Below are positions 27,779-36,025 of a stretch of DNA of 64,000 nucleotides, one piece after another. Within the stretch, counting starts at the first letter, position 1, and the number at the start of each line of letters is the position of its first letter. The notes beneath the pieces were generated by a model, which ran no database searches, was not told the DNA's origin, and saw only the letters and a program-made list of their open reading frames with translations. The DNA lies in assembly GCA_018266575.1 (NCBI GenBank), contig JAFEAE010000012.1, forward strand, positions 173,182-237,181. Reading direction: 5' to 3'. A program made the position numbers and the translations under genes. Source of the stretch: Bacteroidota bacterium (GTDB lineage Bacteria; Bacteroidota; Bacteroidia; Chitinophagales; Chitinophagaceae).

Positions 27779-29445
27779 GCAGAAGATGCGTTTGTTTTTG
27801 ATTCGTTTGTTTTAATATCTGTCAATATTAATAATTCGAAAATGACAACCACAGAAAGTTGCTCAAACCAATAACCGCTGAAAAAAGTACCAAGCATGAT
27901 TGCTGCAATGGGCAAACTGTTGGTTAGTTTTTTATAGTGCTTCGCAAAAAAACCTATATAAAAAATTAAGAAGAGAAGCAATCCTAAAATGCCATATTCA
28001 CTGAGCAATTGATCGATGGTTGAATCAGGAGTATTCATTACAGAATGAAATTCTGTGACCATACTGAAATAATATAGAAAGATAGCGAAGTGATTATTTT
28101 TAAAATCCTCATTTATATAAGCATATTTCTGCGGATAACCGCCAGAGACTTTTAATGCTGATGCACGAAATGCCATTTTGGATGAGAAATTGCCCATCCC
28201 TGTTCCTGTAAATATTTTTGCCGGATGCAATTGAAAAAAATGAAACGTTTGCTTTAAGCTGATCAATTTCCCGGGAGTATGTTGTGCGCATTCTTTTAAA
28301 TATTCAAGTGTATTATCCTCAACGGTTTTATGCATGAGTGTAACCAGCTCCCTTTGTATTGTAGTTGTGTCTTTGTTGGTTTGATATTCTGGTTCGTTGA
28401 TATTTGGCTTCGGAATGAATGGTTTTTTAGAAACGATAATTTTTTCTTGCGGTGAAGTTTTTATATTCTGCGAAGCCTGAAACAGAATTGTGCTTACACT
28501 ATCAAGATGGGCTTTGGCAATAGATTGTTTTGTTTGCTCGGGGTTTGCAGTATCTTTTTTTTGAACCACCGAATTGATTAGCGGTGCAGGTGGAGCAAAA
28601 GGTTTAACAGTTAATGGTTTCCTGAAAATATTTTTAAAAACCTCGAATGAATATTGATTGTTTTGTGGTGAAACTTTCACCAGGAAAAGTATGAGCATAA
28701 ACATACAAATACTTATTATGCTTTTTTCGCTTCTTGTACTATTAAAGATGAACATGAAAATAAACGTAACAAACAACATGATGTTTGTAAGATTGCTGCA
28801 GGTAAGAAGCAGCACGATCATGCAGATAAGTGATGGCAGGTATTCTTTTCTTTTTAAAAAGTAAATAACAGCAAATGCGTTCACGATGGCATTGGTAGTG
28901 GAAGTATCAAAAGATATCCCTTTGATATAATCACCGGTACCTATAAAATATTTCTGGCGAAGCCCCTGGTATATATAGGGGTTAAATGCACCTGACTTGA
29001 TAATAATAATGAGTATATCAACGAAAGAAACAGCAGCGTTTACAAGAAAAAAAAGCAGTAATGTGTTATGTATGGTATTCATGTCTGCCTTTTCTACGCT
29101 TAATTTGATTTGATGGATTGCCAAGATGCAGAGTGACCAGAAAAAAATGCCCATCAATAACACAGGGGTATAATGTTGGGTTGTATCCAAACGGTAAACA
29201 AAATAATCAACTAAGGCTATGATTATAATGGCAGGGTAGAAGAGAGGCAATCTCGGAGATTTCAACCGGAAACCAAATTTAAAATCGGGGCGGAGAATAT
29301 AAACGAAGATTAATGCTGTAATTTTTATTAACACTTTTACATCTAAAAAAAATATGAGGAATGAAAACAATGGCAAATCGATCTTCGACAACAGAGTTGT
29401 TGCAAATTCTGATTTCGATTTCCTGATATTCGCAGTTATTTCCAT
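27775..29445 (-). CDS. Wzy-like polymerase or ligase with a large hydrophilic insertion
   Basis: A 556-residue polytopic protein. About nine spans lie in residues 20-250, then a hydrophilic stretch of about 150 residues rich in Pro, Lys, Thr and Gln (near 255-405), then HPAKIFTGTGMGNFSSK and LLSEYGILGLLLFLIFYIG, which match the C-terminal half of O-antigen polymerases. Wzy proteins rarely carry so long an insertion. It is the promoter-proximal gene of the 24.1-29.4 kb operon. Together with the protein at 8098-9387 it gives the cluster two such enzymes, perhaps one polymerase and one ligase. Confidence 0.72.
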   Translation of the reverse strand: MEITANIRKSKSEFATTLLSKIDLPLFSFLIFFLDVKVLIKITALIFVYILRPDFKFGFRLKSPRLPLFYPAIIIIALVDYFVYRLDTTQHYTPVLLMGIFFWSLCILAIHQIKLSVEKADMNTIHNTLLLFFLVNAAVSFVDILIIIIKSGAFNPYIYQGLRQKYFIGTGDYIKGISFDTSTTNAIVNAFAVIYFLKRKEYLPSLICMIVLLLTCSNLTNIMLFVTFIFMFIFNSTRSEKSIISICMFMLILFLVKVSPQNNQYSFEVFKNIFRKPLTVKPFAPPAPLINSVVQKKDTANPEQTKQSIAKAHLDSVSTILFQASQNIKTSPQEKIIVSKKPFIPKPNINEPEYQTNKDTTTIQRELVTLMHKTVEDNTLEYLKECAQHTPGKLISLKQTFHFFQLHPAKIFTGTGMGNFSSKMAFRASALKVSGGYPQKYAYINEDFKNNHFAIFLYYFSMVTEFHSVMNTPDSTIDQLLSEYGILGLLLFLIFYIGFFAKHYKKLTNSLPIAAIMLGTFFSGYWFEQLSVVVIFELLILTDIKTNESKTNASSA

Positions 29446-29490
29446 TCTTAATTTGTGAACGCAATTAATTTCCGGCAGTTACAAATCTGT

Positions 29491-30405
29491 TTATTTTTTC
29501 TTTTTCAAATTAAATATGCGTGAAATATTGAACCCGAAATATATATCGCCTTTGCCCCAGCTTCCCGTGGATGGAGAGCCACTAACACCTTGCGCTATAT
29601 ATTGCGATTCAACCATGCTTTGCGAATTGCTGAATACTAATTGAAAAACGTGGCCGCCTGTTTCAATATCCCATCCTAACGAAAATGAATTATTAATGCT
29701 CATGGATTTGACCTGGTTTTTTGGCAGGTAATCATATTCTGCATTTATGCTCATTCGCCTGGTGATCTTTAAACGCCCACCCATTGATAAAGCAAATAAA
29801 TCATTCTTGTCATCCGTTGCTGCAACTGAATTATAGTGGAGGTACGTCGGTGCAACCTGGATAGAAAGCGCACTACTGAATTTCCTCGCGATCAACAATT
29901 GTGTTACATAAACAGTACGATATGCAGCAGTGAGATAATCTTTTCCCGGCTCATGCTGCGTATAATTGGAGATAGTGCCAAGTATGCTCATCGTAAAAGG
30001 CATTTGATTGCTTGCATCAGTTTGGCGGAGCAATTTGTATTTGAGATAACCATCAAATGTTTTTAAATACGAACTTCTGCCGATGCCAACAGTTAACCTG
30101 TCTGTAATTCCATAATCCAATCCCAACCGCAGGTTTGCATTATCAAGACCAAAAAAATTGTATGCGCCACTGTTCAACTGCCCGAAACGGTGTTGTATCA
30201 CAAAATTCAATGCACCTGATGCAGGGGCTTCTACTGTTTGTGCGTTGACAATATGTGTTGCTTTAAATGTTCCGGTTACGTAGGACTTTGAAGCGTGTGT
30301 GTACATCGAATCGTTGAGCATGTTCAGCAAGGTGCTGTCCTGCGCCAACGATCTTGACAATGAAAATGCAATAAGCACAAATAATATGATCCGTTTTATG
30401 TTCAT
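29491..30405 (-). CDS. DUF5777-type outer-membrane beta-barrel protein
   Basis: About 304 residues from ATG 30405, which begins the signal peptide MNIKRIILFVLIAFSLSRSLAQ; an ATG at 30429 would overlap the YceI gene. The mature part alternates in beta fashion (VTGTFKATHIVNAQTVEA, NFVIQHRFGQLNSGAYNFFGLDNANLRLGLDYG), the recognisable start of DUF5777 proteins. The function is unknown. It closes a four-gene operon with YceI, a cytochrome lipoprotein and an OB-fold protein, with gaps of 5 to 14 bp. Confidence 0.82.
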   Translation of the reverse strand: MNIKRIILFVLIAFSLSRSLAQDSTLLNMLNDSMYTHASKSYVTGTFKATHIVNAQTVEAPASGALNFVIQHRFGQLNSGAYNFFGLDNANLRLGLDYGITDRLTVGIGRSSYLKTFDGYLKYKLLRQTDASNQMPFTMSILGTISNYTQHEPGKDYLTAAYRTVYVTQLLIARKFSSALSIQVAPTYLHYNSVAATDDKNDLFALSMGGRLKITRRMSINAEYDYLPKNQVKSMSINNSFSLGWDIETGGHVFQLVFSNSQSMVESQYIAQGVSGSPSTGSWGKGDIYFGFNISRIFNLKKKK

Positions 30406-30410
30406 GGTTT

Positions 30411-30956
30411 TTATTTTGAAGTGCTGCAATCTATTTTTACACTCACTGTTACTTCTTTCGCGATCTTATCACGTACGAGTGAAGGAATATTGATATTAAA
30501 ATCCTCCGGCTTTACAGAGAATGTTGCATTACCTGTTAATTTTCCTTCGTGCAATTCCAGAGTTGCCGGCATTTCGATGTTTTTTGTTACGTTATGTAAA
30601 GTCAAAGCGCCTTTCACCATCACTTTATACGGGCCATCTTTATCCGCGCTAATATTTCCCGAATATGAGCCGACAAAATTTGCTTTCGGATATTTATCGC
30701 TCTCCACATAATTTTCATTAAAATGTTCCTGCATCAGTTCTTTCGTAAAAATGAATCCTTTCAATAATAAAGTGAATGCGATATTTTTTTTAGAAAGATC
30801 TACTGCTGCATAAACCTGGTTATTTTCTGCTTTAATATCTTCCAGCGGGGTTTTGGAATAAAAACCGATAAAACCATTACGCGTGATATATTGCTGTGCT
30901 GAAGTGTACTGTGAGTATGCGAAAACAAGAAAGATAATAGCAATTTTTCTTTTCAT
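30411..30956 (-). CDS. YceI-like periplasmic lipid-binding protein
   Basis: A 181-residue protein with a signal peptide (MKRKIAIIFLVFAYSQYTSAQQ). The body follows the YceI lipocalin-like pattern: GFIGFYSKTPLEDIKAEN, FVGSYSGNISADKDGPYKVMVKGALTLHNVTKNIEMPATL, and FNINIPSLVRDKIAKEVTVSVKIDC. Family members bind polyisoprenoid chains such as quinone tails. Placement beside a c-type cytochrome fits a role in periplasmic redox or quinone handling, which is inference. Confidence 0.85.
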   Translation of the reverse strand: MKRKIAIIFLVFAYSQYTSAQQYITRNGFIGFYSKTPLEDIKAENNQVYAAVDLSKKNIAFTLLLKGFIFTKELMQEHFNENYVESDKYPKANFVGSYSGNISADKDGPYKVMVKGALTLHNVTKNIEMPATLELHEGKLTGNATFSVKPEDFNINIPSLVRDKIAKEVTVSVKIDCSTSK

Positions 30957-30966
30957 TTTGCAAAAT

Positions 30967-31353
30967 TTAATTATTCAAGCCGCCCTGGTTTACCCATGCA
31001 ACAATTTTATTGATCTCACAATCCGGGAGTTTTGCTTCGCCGTAAGGCATTCCAACAAAGCCCGGATCATGCCTTACATTGCCTACGAGATATCCGTTAT
31101 CTGCCCATGTTTTCAAATTTGTATATCCGTCAAGGTTTATTCCACCACTTCCACCGGTGTTACCATTGCCGTGACATCCGTAACAATTCACCTGCAGGAC
31201 CGGTAAAATATCGGTGGAATATTTTACACTTGTTGTGTCGCATACGTTCCCGCTTTGTGAACCGGATAATTTTTCTTCATTTGTTTTTGTACAACAGACA
31301 ATCATGACTGAAACAGCCACAACCATCAACATGCAGATCATCTTTTTTTTCAT
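30967..31353 (-). CDS. Single-heme c-type cytochrome lipoprotein
   Basis: About 128 residues from ATG 31353; the longer frame from 31422 adds 23 residues of no signal character. The leader MKKKMICMLMV to VCCTK is a lipoprotein signal with a Cys at the cleavage site. One heme motif CYGCH lies near residue 57, and MPYGEAKLPDCEINKIVAWVNQGG provides the distal Met ligand and C-terminal helix. It is an electron carrier on the periplasmic membrane face. The gaps are 10 bp to YceI and 14 bp to the OB-fold gene. Confidence 0.85.
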   Translation of the reverse strand: MKKKMICMLMVVAVSVMIVCCTKTNEEKLSGSQSGNVCDTTSVKYSTDILPVLQVNCYGCHGNGNTGGSGGINLDGYTNLKTWADNGYLVGNVRHDPGFVGMPYGEAKLPDCEINKIVAWVNQGGLNN

Positions 31354-31367
31354 GGTTTCTTTTCGTT

Positions 31368-31793
31368 TTATTTTTGAACAACACAGTCTGTAAGGTTCAC
31401 ATCCATCAGGAACCCCGTGCATTTCCCTTTTATATTGATTTTATCCCCGGCTTTAGGTTCAGAGAATTCATTTTGTTTGCCAGGAAACATCTGGCAATTG
31501 ATGCCGCCTTGTGCGGATGCTGATATTATCCATATCTCATTTGCACCACTGTGTGTAATTGCTGATAATACACCCGTTACTTCAATAACTTTTCCGAGAT
31601 AGGTTTGATCAGCTTTTTTTTCATCAGTTATGTATTGTTGGTACAGATCATTTGCACTAATTGTAGCAACAGCATTTTCCGCCTCGGCGCTTTTATGTGG
31701 TTTGTTGTACAGGTACAAGCCACGAAACAAGAGCACTGTAAGGAGTATAAGCAATACAGATCCTGTGAGAAAAAAAGACCTTTTTTTCAGCAT
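31368..31793 (-). CDS. Membrane-anchored OB-fold protein (tRNA_anti-like)
   Basis: A 141-residue protein with one N-terminal span (FFLTGSVLLILLTVLLFRGLYLY, near 6-28) and a small OB-fold body: LYQQYITDEKKADQTYLGKVIEVTGVL, then GDKINIKGKCTGFLMDVNLTDCVV. This pattern is known as the tRNA_anti-like family in Bacteroidota, although it is extracytoplasmic and unlikely to touch tRNA. It leads the YceI/cytochrome/DUF5777 operon. Its job is unknown. Confidence 0.8.
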   Translation of the reverse strand: MLKKRSFFLTGSVLLILLTVLLFRGLYLYNKPHKSAEAENAVATISANDLYQQYITDEKKADQTYLGKVIEVTGVLSAITHSGANEIWIISASAQGGINCQMFPGKQNEFSEPKAGDKINIKGKCTGFLMDVNLTDCVVQK

Positions 31794-31817
31794 AGCTAAA
31801 ACGCGTTAAAATGTTAC

Positions 31818-33224
31818 TTACTTAAATTGGTGTATGATGCCTATATTAAGCCCAACGCTCATGATAGGCAAACTTCCGGTACCCATACCCGTTAGGGGTA
31901 CTTTCAGATAAGGCTCCAGCCGCAGGCTGCCTGTTTTACCGATGTTATGTTCATATCCTGCACTTATATTTATAATAGAAAACCAGTTTTGAGAACCTTT
32001 GGTATAACCTGCCGAACTATTATAATAACTTCCATTGTATTCGTAATCGTAGGTGTAATTTTCTTTGAACATGAAATACGTTGACAAACCTGCTGCTGCA
32101 AACCAACTGTTCTTTTTTGTAGCGGAAAAATTATAACGAAGGTTTACGGGCACGTCTATCATATTGCACCATCCATCAACATGCTTCAGGTCTGTGTAGC
32201 GCAGCCACGATACATTTTTCGTGCTGAAATATTTTCCATCCGTATAATATTTCTTCGAATCAAAATACGCCCCTGTTTCTATTGATAAGTTTGAAGAAAA
32301 TTTATATCCCAGCAAAATCCCCGCGGTATATCCTGATCCTTTTATCGATTGCATTTTTATTGTGCTGAAATCCGGGGCAGCAACAATTCCCACATAAAAA
32401 TATTTTGCCTTAATATTATTTTTTTTCTGTGTCGGCGCTGTGTTATTCGTTAAGGGTACGGATGATTTTTGACTCGGGTTCTTTAGATTAATCACGGGCT
32501 CAACCGGAGTTATGGCTACAAGAGTACCTTTCAGTAATGCAGGCATTACATCGTCATTTGCGGTTATTATTTCATTTTGTGTTTGAGGGGCATCAGCTTT
32601 GTTGTGATTAACAATTTGCCCATGATTTTTATGTTGAAGAGCGGATTTATTATTGTTGATTTTATTTCGATAGGATGAATGGATGCTATTATTTTTTATA
32701 GAACGTTCACCGGCAGAAAATTTTGCTTCTCCTGATTTTCCTGTTGATGCTAACGGCTGGTTTGTTTTTTCAATTATATTATTTTTTTCTGTTGATGTTT
32801 TATTAGCCGGTGTTGATGAAATGTTTTCATCATTTTTCAAATCACTCTTAATTTCTTTATTGCGTTTCTGATCATCACCAACTGTATTTTCTTTTTTGTT
32901 TTCAAGGGTAGCAGCAACAGGTTCATTTTTTGTTCCGGTATTGGTTGCTGCCGGTATAATATTTTCCTGTTTGCTTGTATTTGACTTTCCAACAGGGCGC
33001 CACAAATAATATCCGATCACTGCAACCGGGATCAGCAATAACAACAACCATAATTTGCGCAAGCCGGGTTTCGTATCAGGTATATAGCCTGCAGCCGGGT
33101 CGTCATCGTCCTCATCAAGTGCACGTGCAATCTTATCCCAGTCTGCGCTATCTGTGCGCAGTGGATATTGTTCGGCAGCACGCTTGAACAGGTCGTCTAT
33201 ATTATTTTCATTTATGTCAGGCAT
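31818..33224 (-). CDS. Membrane-spanning protein with C-terminal outer-membrane-type beta-barrel, sigma-factor partner
   Basis: A 468-residue protein with an unusual order: a cytoplasmic N-terminus of about 55 residues (NNIDDLFKRAAEQYPLRTDSADWDKIARAL), one span at about 57-75 (LWLLLLLIPVAVIGYYLW), a Lys/Asn/Thr-rich linker of about 190 residues, and a PorT-like barrel domain from about 275 (YFYVGIVAAPDFSTIK to VGLNIGIIHQFK). Its start overlaps the sigma factor gene by 13 bp. The N-terminus is the right size for an anti-sigma domain. Regulation of the sigma factor is inference from position. Confidence 0.75.
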   Translation of the reverse strand: MPDINENNIDDLFKRAAEQYPLRTDSADWDKIARALDEDDDDPAAGYIPDTKPGLRKLWLLLLLIPVAVIGYYLWRPVGKSNTSKQENIIPAATNTGTKNEPVAATLENKKENTVGDDQKRNKEIKSDLKNDENISSTPANKTSTEKNNIIEKTNQPLASTGKSGEAKFSAGERSIKNNSIHSSYRNKINNNKSALQHKNHGQIVNHNKADAPQTQNEIITANDDVMPALLKGTLVAITPVEPVINLKNPSQKSSVPLTNNTAPTQKKNNIKAKYFYVGIVAAPDFSTIKMQSIKGSGYTAGILLGYKFSSNLSIETGAYFDSKKYYTDGKYFSTKNVSWLRYTDLKHVDGWCNMIDVPVNLRYNFSATKKNSWFAAAGLSTYFMFKENYTYDYEYNGSYYNSSAGYTKGSQNWFSIINISAGYEHNIGKTGSLRLEPYLKVPLTGMGTGSLPIMSVGLNIGIIHQFK

Positions 33225-33796
33225 AATACAAATTCAGAATCCTGTACTTTTATTTTTTTTTGTAATTGTGCTTTTGCTTTGAATAAATTGGATTTGGATG
33301 TACCCACGCTGATGCCGGTCATTTTTGCAATTTCCTGGTGCGAATAACCTTCAATCACATGCAGGTTGAACACCAGCTTGTATGCCGGCGGTAACTGACG
33401 CACTAATTCGATCAATTCTTTATACATCAAACTTGTATCTGATGCACGGCTATGGTCGCTGTGTTCGATATAATGGTTGTCGATGCTCGATGCTTCGATA
33501 TGATGTTTCTCGCGTCTGCGGTAATCAATAGCAGAATTGATCACTATCCTGCGCATCCAACCCATCAAAACAATTTCAATACGTTCACGGTCACGTATTT
33601 CAAAGCGGTTGAAATTGCGGAACATTTTTATAAATGCATCATTAGTGACCTCAACAGCTTGTTCATATGTATCCATATACCTGAAGGCTGTTTTTAAACA
33701 AACTCCATAGTATTTTTCATACAAAACCTGCTGGCATTTGCGGTCTTGCAATGCACATCCTTCTATTATAGTTATCAATTTTTCCAAACCGGCCAA
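33212..33796 (-). CDS. ECF-type RNA polymerase sigma factor
   Basis: About 190 residues. Region 2 is seen in YGVCLKTAFRYMDTYEQAVEVTNDAFIKMFRNFNRF (near 30-65) and region 4 in LPPAYKLVFNLHVIEGYSHQEIAKMTGISVGTSKSNLFKAKAQLQKKI (near 137-184). No ATG precedes region 2: the longest frame starts TTG at 33796, and the family pattern EKLITIIEGC suggests TTG at 33787. It overlaps the membrane/barrel partner gene by 13 bp, a layout common for sigma and anti-sigma pairs. Confidence 0.9.
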   Translation of the reverse strand: MAGLEKLITIIEGCALQDRKCQQVLYEKYYGVCLKTAFRYMDTYEQAVEVTNDAFIKMFRNFNRFEIRDRERIEIVLMGWMRRIVINSAIDYRRREKHHIEASSIDNHYIEHSDHSRASDTSLMYKELIELVRQLPPAYKLVFNLHVIEGYSHQEIAKMTGISVGTSKSNLFKAKAQLQKKIKVQDSEFVLCLT

Positions 33797-33902
33797 AAAT
33801 TACCTGGTGAATCCTTTTGCATTATAAACGCCATATAAATATAAGCGGTTGCCTGAAGATTTGCCAGAACTATATTTTGATGAGGGACAAGCGGTTACCG
33901 GA

Positions 33903-33958
33903 AAGTTGCAGGTGGTAAGTTGTAAGTGATAAGGAAGAAAATGAAAGTTGGTAGCTCA
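33903..33958. repeat. Heptamer array locus 2
   Basis: In-phase 7-mers AAGTTGC, AGGTGGT, AAGTTGT, AAGTGAT, AAGGAAG, AAAATGA, AAGTTGG, TAGCTCA. It lies about 60-115 bp beyond the stop of the minus-strand beta-helix gene and upstream of the sigma factor. Confidence 0.7.
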
Positions 33959-34018
33959 CTGTGTTCAATTGAAAATCCGCGATTGAGATGCCTGTTGCTG
34001 AGTTATTCAAATAATCTC

Positions 34019-35599
34019 TCAAAAGCACGCTCCAATTCCATTCATAGGCGCAGGGTTGCCCAGGAAATCTATACCCCCGGTTTGAATGTTATATGTTGTT
34101 ATTAAATCTATACCGCTTACTTTCAGTAATGATTTCGCAGGAAGTTTATATTTAAAAAACTGAGACAAGTCATCTGCTGAAGTGATCTCTGCATCACTGT
34201 TATTATCGAAAGCGGGGCTGATGTTTAAACCGATCACCTTTCCCGCAATTGATTCGACATTGTATTTTTTTGCCCAGGATTCAAAATCAGTAATTGTATC
34301 GGCCTTAAAACGGTTGATCAGCCCCCACCAGTCGTTGCCCAGAAAAGTATCTTCACCTTTCTCGCCACGTATCAAACTATCTCTTCCAATAAAAATATTA
34401 TTGATGAATTTGAAATTTTTGCGGCTGCTTTTTTCGGAATAGCTCAATGCTGCTTCCCTCGAATTGTAAATAGTATTGTTGTAAAACCAACTGTTGTAAA
34501 ATTGGTTGTCGCCGCCGGAGCTATTCCAAACATAAGCCCCGCCATGAGCATCTGAAACAGTACCATCATTTTCACTGATATTAAATCGTATCACATTATC
34601 ATGCCAGGGGCTAGCTCCCCAATATTGAAACATACAATAACCGGCTCCCTGGTTTTCGTACGAGTAACAGTATTGTATAACCGAATTTGTAACGCCGCCG
34701 TCAAGGTCAAAGCCGCCGCCGTCCGCGGCTTTCGGGGCAGTTTTATTATGAAAAGAAAGGCAGCGTTGAATAACAACACTGTCGGCTTCATACGCCCAGA
34801 TGCCTACAGGCCCGTTGCCGATTCTTGGCATATCCCAGCCATTGTCTGATGCCATGCATTTATCAATCAGAACATTTGTGCAATGGCCAACCACAATACC
34901 ATTGCCGCTGTGATTGGTAAGGTTTGTAGGGTCGCCGGGATTATTCACCGCACGACATTCTGTAAAAGTGATATTGCGGCTTGTGAGTTTGTTACTGAAA
35001 TCGCCTTCAACGGTAATCCCTGCAGAGCCGTTATTGTGCGCATATACGTTAACGTTAGATATATTTACCGATGCATACACTAACAACCCTGATTTCTGAA
35101 AGCCGGTAACTTCAAGGTTTTTTGTAGTAATATTTTTGCAATTGCTGATCGTTACTCCGTCTTTGGTGTTGCCGCTTTTTCTGCCGTTTCCCTTTAAACT
35201 TAAGTTAGAAATATTTACAAAGGAAGAACCATAAACAGTGAGCCCATTTTCATTGCCTCCATCTATAACCGCAACGCCATCTCCATACGAACTTATTGTG
35301 ATTGGATTATCCGCCGTTCCGGATTTTGTAGAATCAATATAAATGCTTCCCTGGAATATATCGCTTGCATTAAGGTATACGCCATCACCAGCTTGCAACG
35401 GAAGTGTATTCAGTTTTGCAATGGATTTAAACGGATGTTCCATGCTGCCATTATTTCTGTCATTGCCTCTATTGCTAAAGTAATAATTGCGGGGCTTTGC
35501 TAAGGAGTTTTGCGACAGCCCGTTTTTTTTTGCACAAAATGCAGAGCAAACTACAAACCCTGTGAAAACGGAGACCTGTAAAAATGAAAAAATCTTCAA
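34019..35599 (-). CDS. Secreted right-handed beta-helix repeat protein
   Basis: A 526-residue exported protein. A signal peptide (FLQVSVFTGFVVCSAFC) is followed by YYFSNRGNDRNNGSMEHPFKSIAKLN, the usual opening of DUF1565/pectate-lyase-like beta-helices. Repeated rungs follow, such as GLTVYGSSFVNISNLSLKG, GVTISNCKNITTKNLEVTG and GIVVGHCTNVLIDKCMASDN. A glycan lyase or glycan-binding role is usual for the fold; no lyase residues could be assigned. The start is TTG at 35599. A SusD remnant lies directly upstream. Confidence 0.82.
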   Translation of the reverse strand: MKIFSFLQVSVFTGFVVCSAFCAKKNGLSQNSLAKPRNYYFSNRGNDRNNGSMEHPFKSIAKLNTLPLQAGDGVYLNASDIFQGSIYIDSTKSGTADNPITISSYGDGVAVIDGGNENGLTVYGSSFVNISNLSLKGNGRKSGNTKDGVTISNCKNITTKNLEVTGFQKSGLLVYASVNISNVNVYAHNNGSAGITVEGDFSNKLTSRNITFTECRAVNNPGDPTNLTNHSGNGIVVGHCTNVLIDKCMASDNGWDMPRIGNGPVGIWAYEADSVVIQRCLSFHNKTAPKAADGGGFDLDGGVTNSVIQYCYSYENQGAGYCMFQYWGASPWHDNVIRFNISENDGTVSDAHGGAYVWNSSGGDNQFYNSWFYNNTIYNSREAALSYSEKSSRKNFKFINNIFIGRDSLIRGEKGEDTFLGNDWWGLINRFKADTITDFESWAKKYNVESIAGKVIGLNISPAFDNNSDAEITSADDLSQFFKYKLPAKSLLKVSGIDLITTYNIQTGGIDFLGNPAPMNGIGACF

Positions 35600-36025
35600 G
35601 CTGAAAAATTTCTGGAAAGGTAAAACAAGGGGGCCGAAGATTCATCCCTTGCCGTCGATAATTGATAACCGGGATTTTGCTTGCGATCATGATTCAAACC
35701 AATTTCTTTCTGAGGTATGGGGAAATATTCGTTCCCGTTTTCCTTGAGTGTTTCCCGAGGCCTTGCTACGAATTCGTTATCAGGCTCCCACGCTTCCACG
35801 CGGAGTCCCAAAAATTACAAACGCTGCTTCTTTGATTTGTTAAAAACTTGTTTTAACTTTTGCTTTGCAAATCGACAGCAACTTTTGGCGCAATAGTTGC
35901 GTTTCTTCGTATAATCAATTTATAATTGATTTTAATGCTTCTGTCCTGGTAGCTATTTCTGAAAATCCACATCCCTTGTATTAACAATAACGATTTTGCC
36001 CGAGTTTTACCACTAATTTTTACAC
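35600..36025. other. Intergenic region with SusD remnant
   Basis: Besides the SusD fragment at 35665-35811 nothing gene-like was found. The right part (35812-36025) is A+T-rich and should contain the promoter of the DUF6089 gene. Confidence 0.5.
35665..35811 (-). pseudogene. Decayed C-terminal fragment of a SusD/RagB-family lipoprotein
   Basis: The minus-strand frame reads ARPRETLKENGNEYFPIPQ, then KEIGLNHDRKQNPGY, the hallmark end of SusD-family glycan-binding lipoproteins (normally YxWPIPxxEIxxNPxLxQNPGY). Only about 35 recognisable residues remain of a family normally 450-600 long. No signal peptide, TPR region or SusC partner is nearby. The frame runs on into unrelated residues and stops at the start of the beta-helix gene. 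Confidence 0.65.

Noticed and set aside
35487..35747. Plus-strand 86-residue frame
   Set aside because: Antisense to the beta-helix signal peptide and the SusD fragment; no protein-like features.
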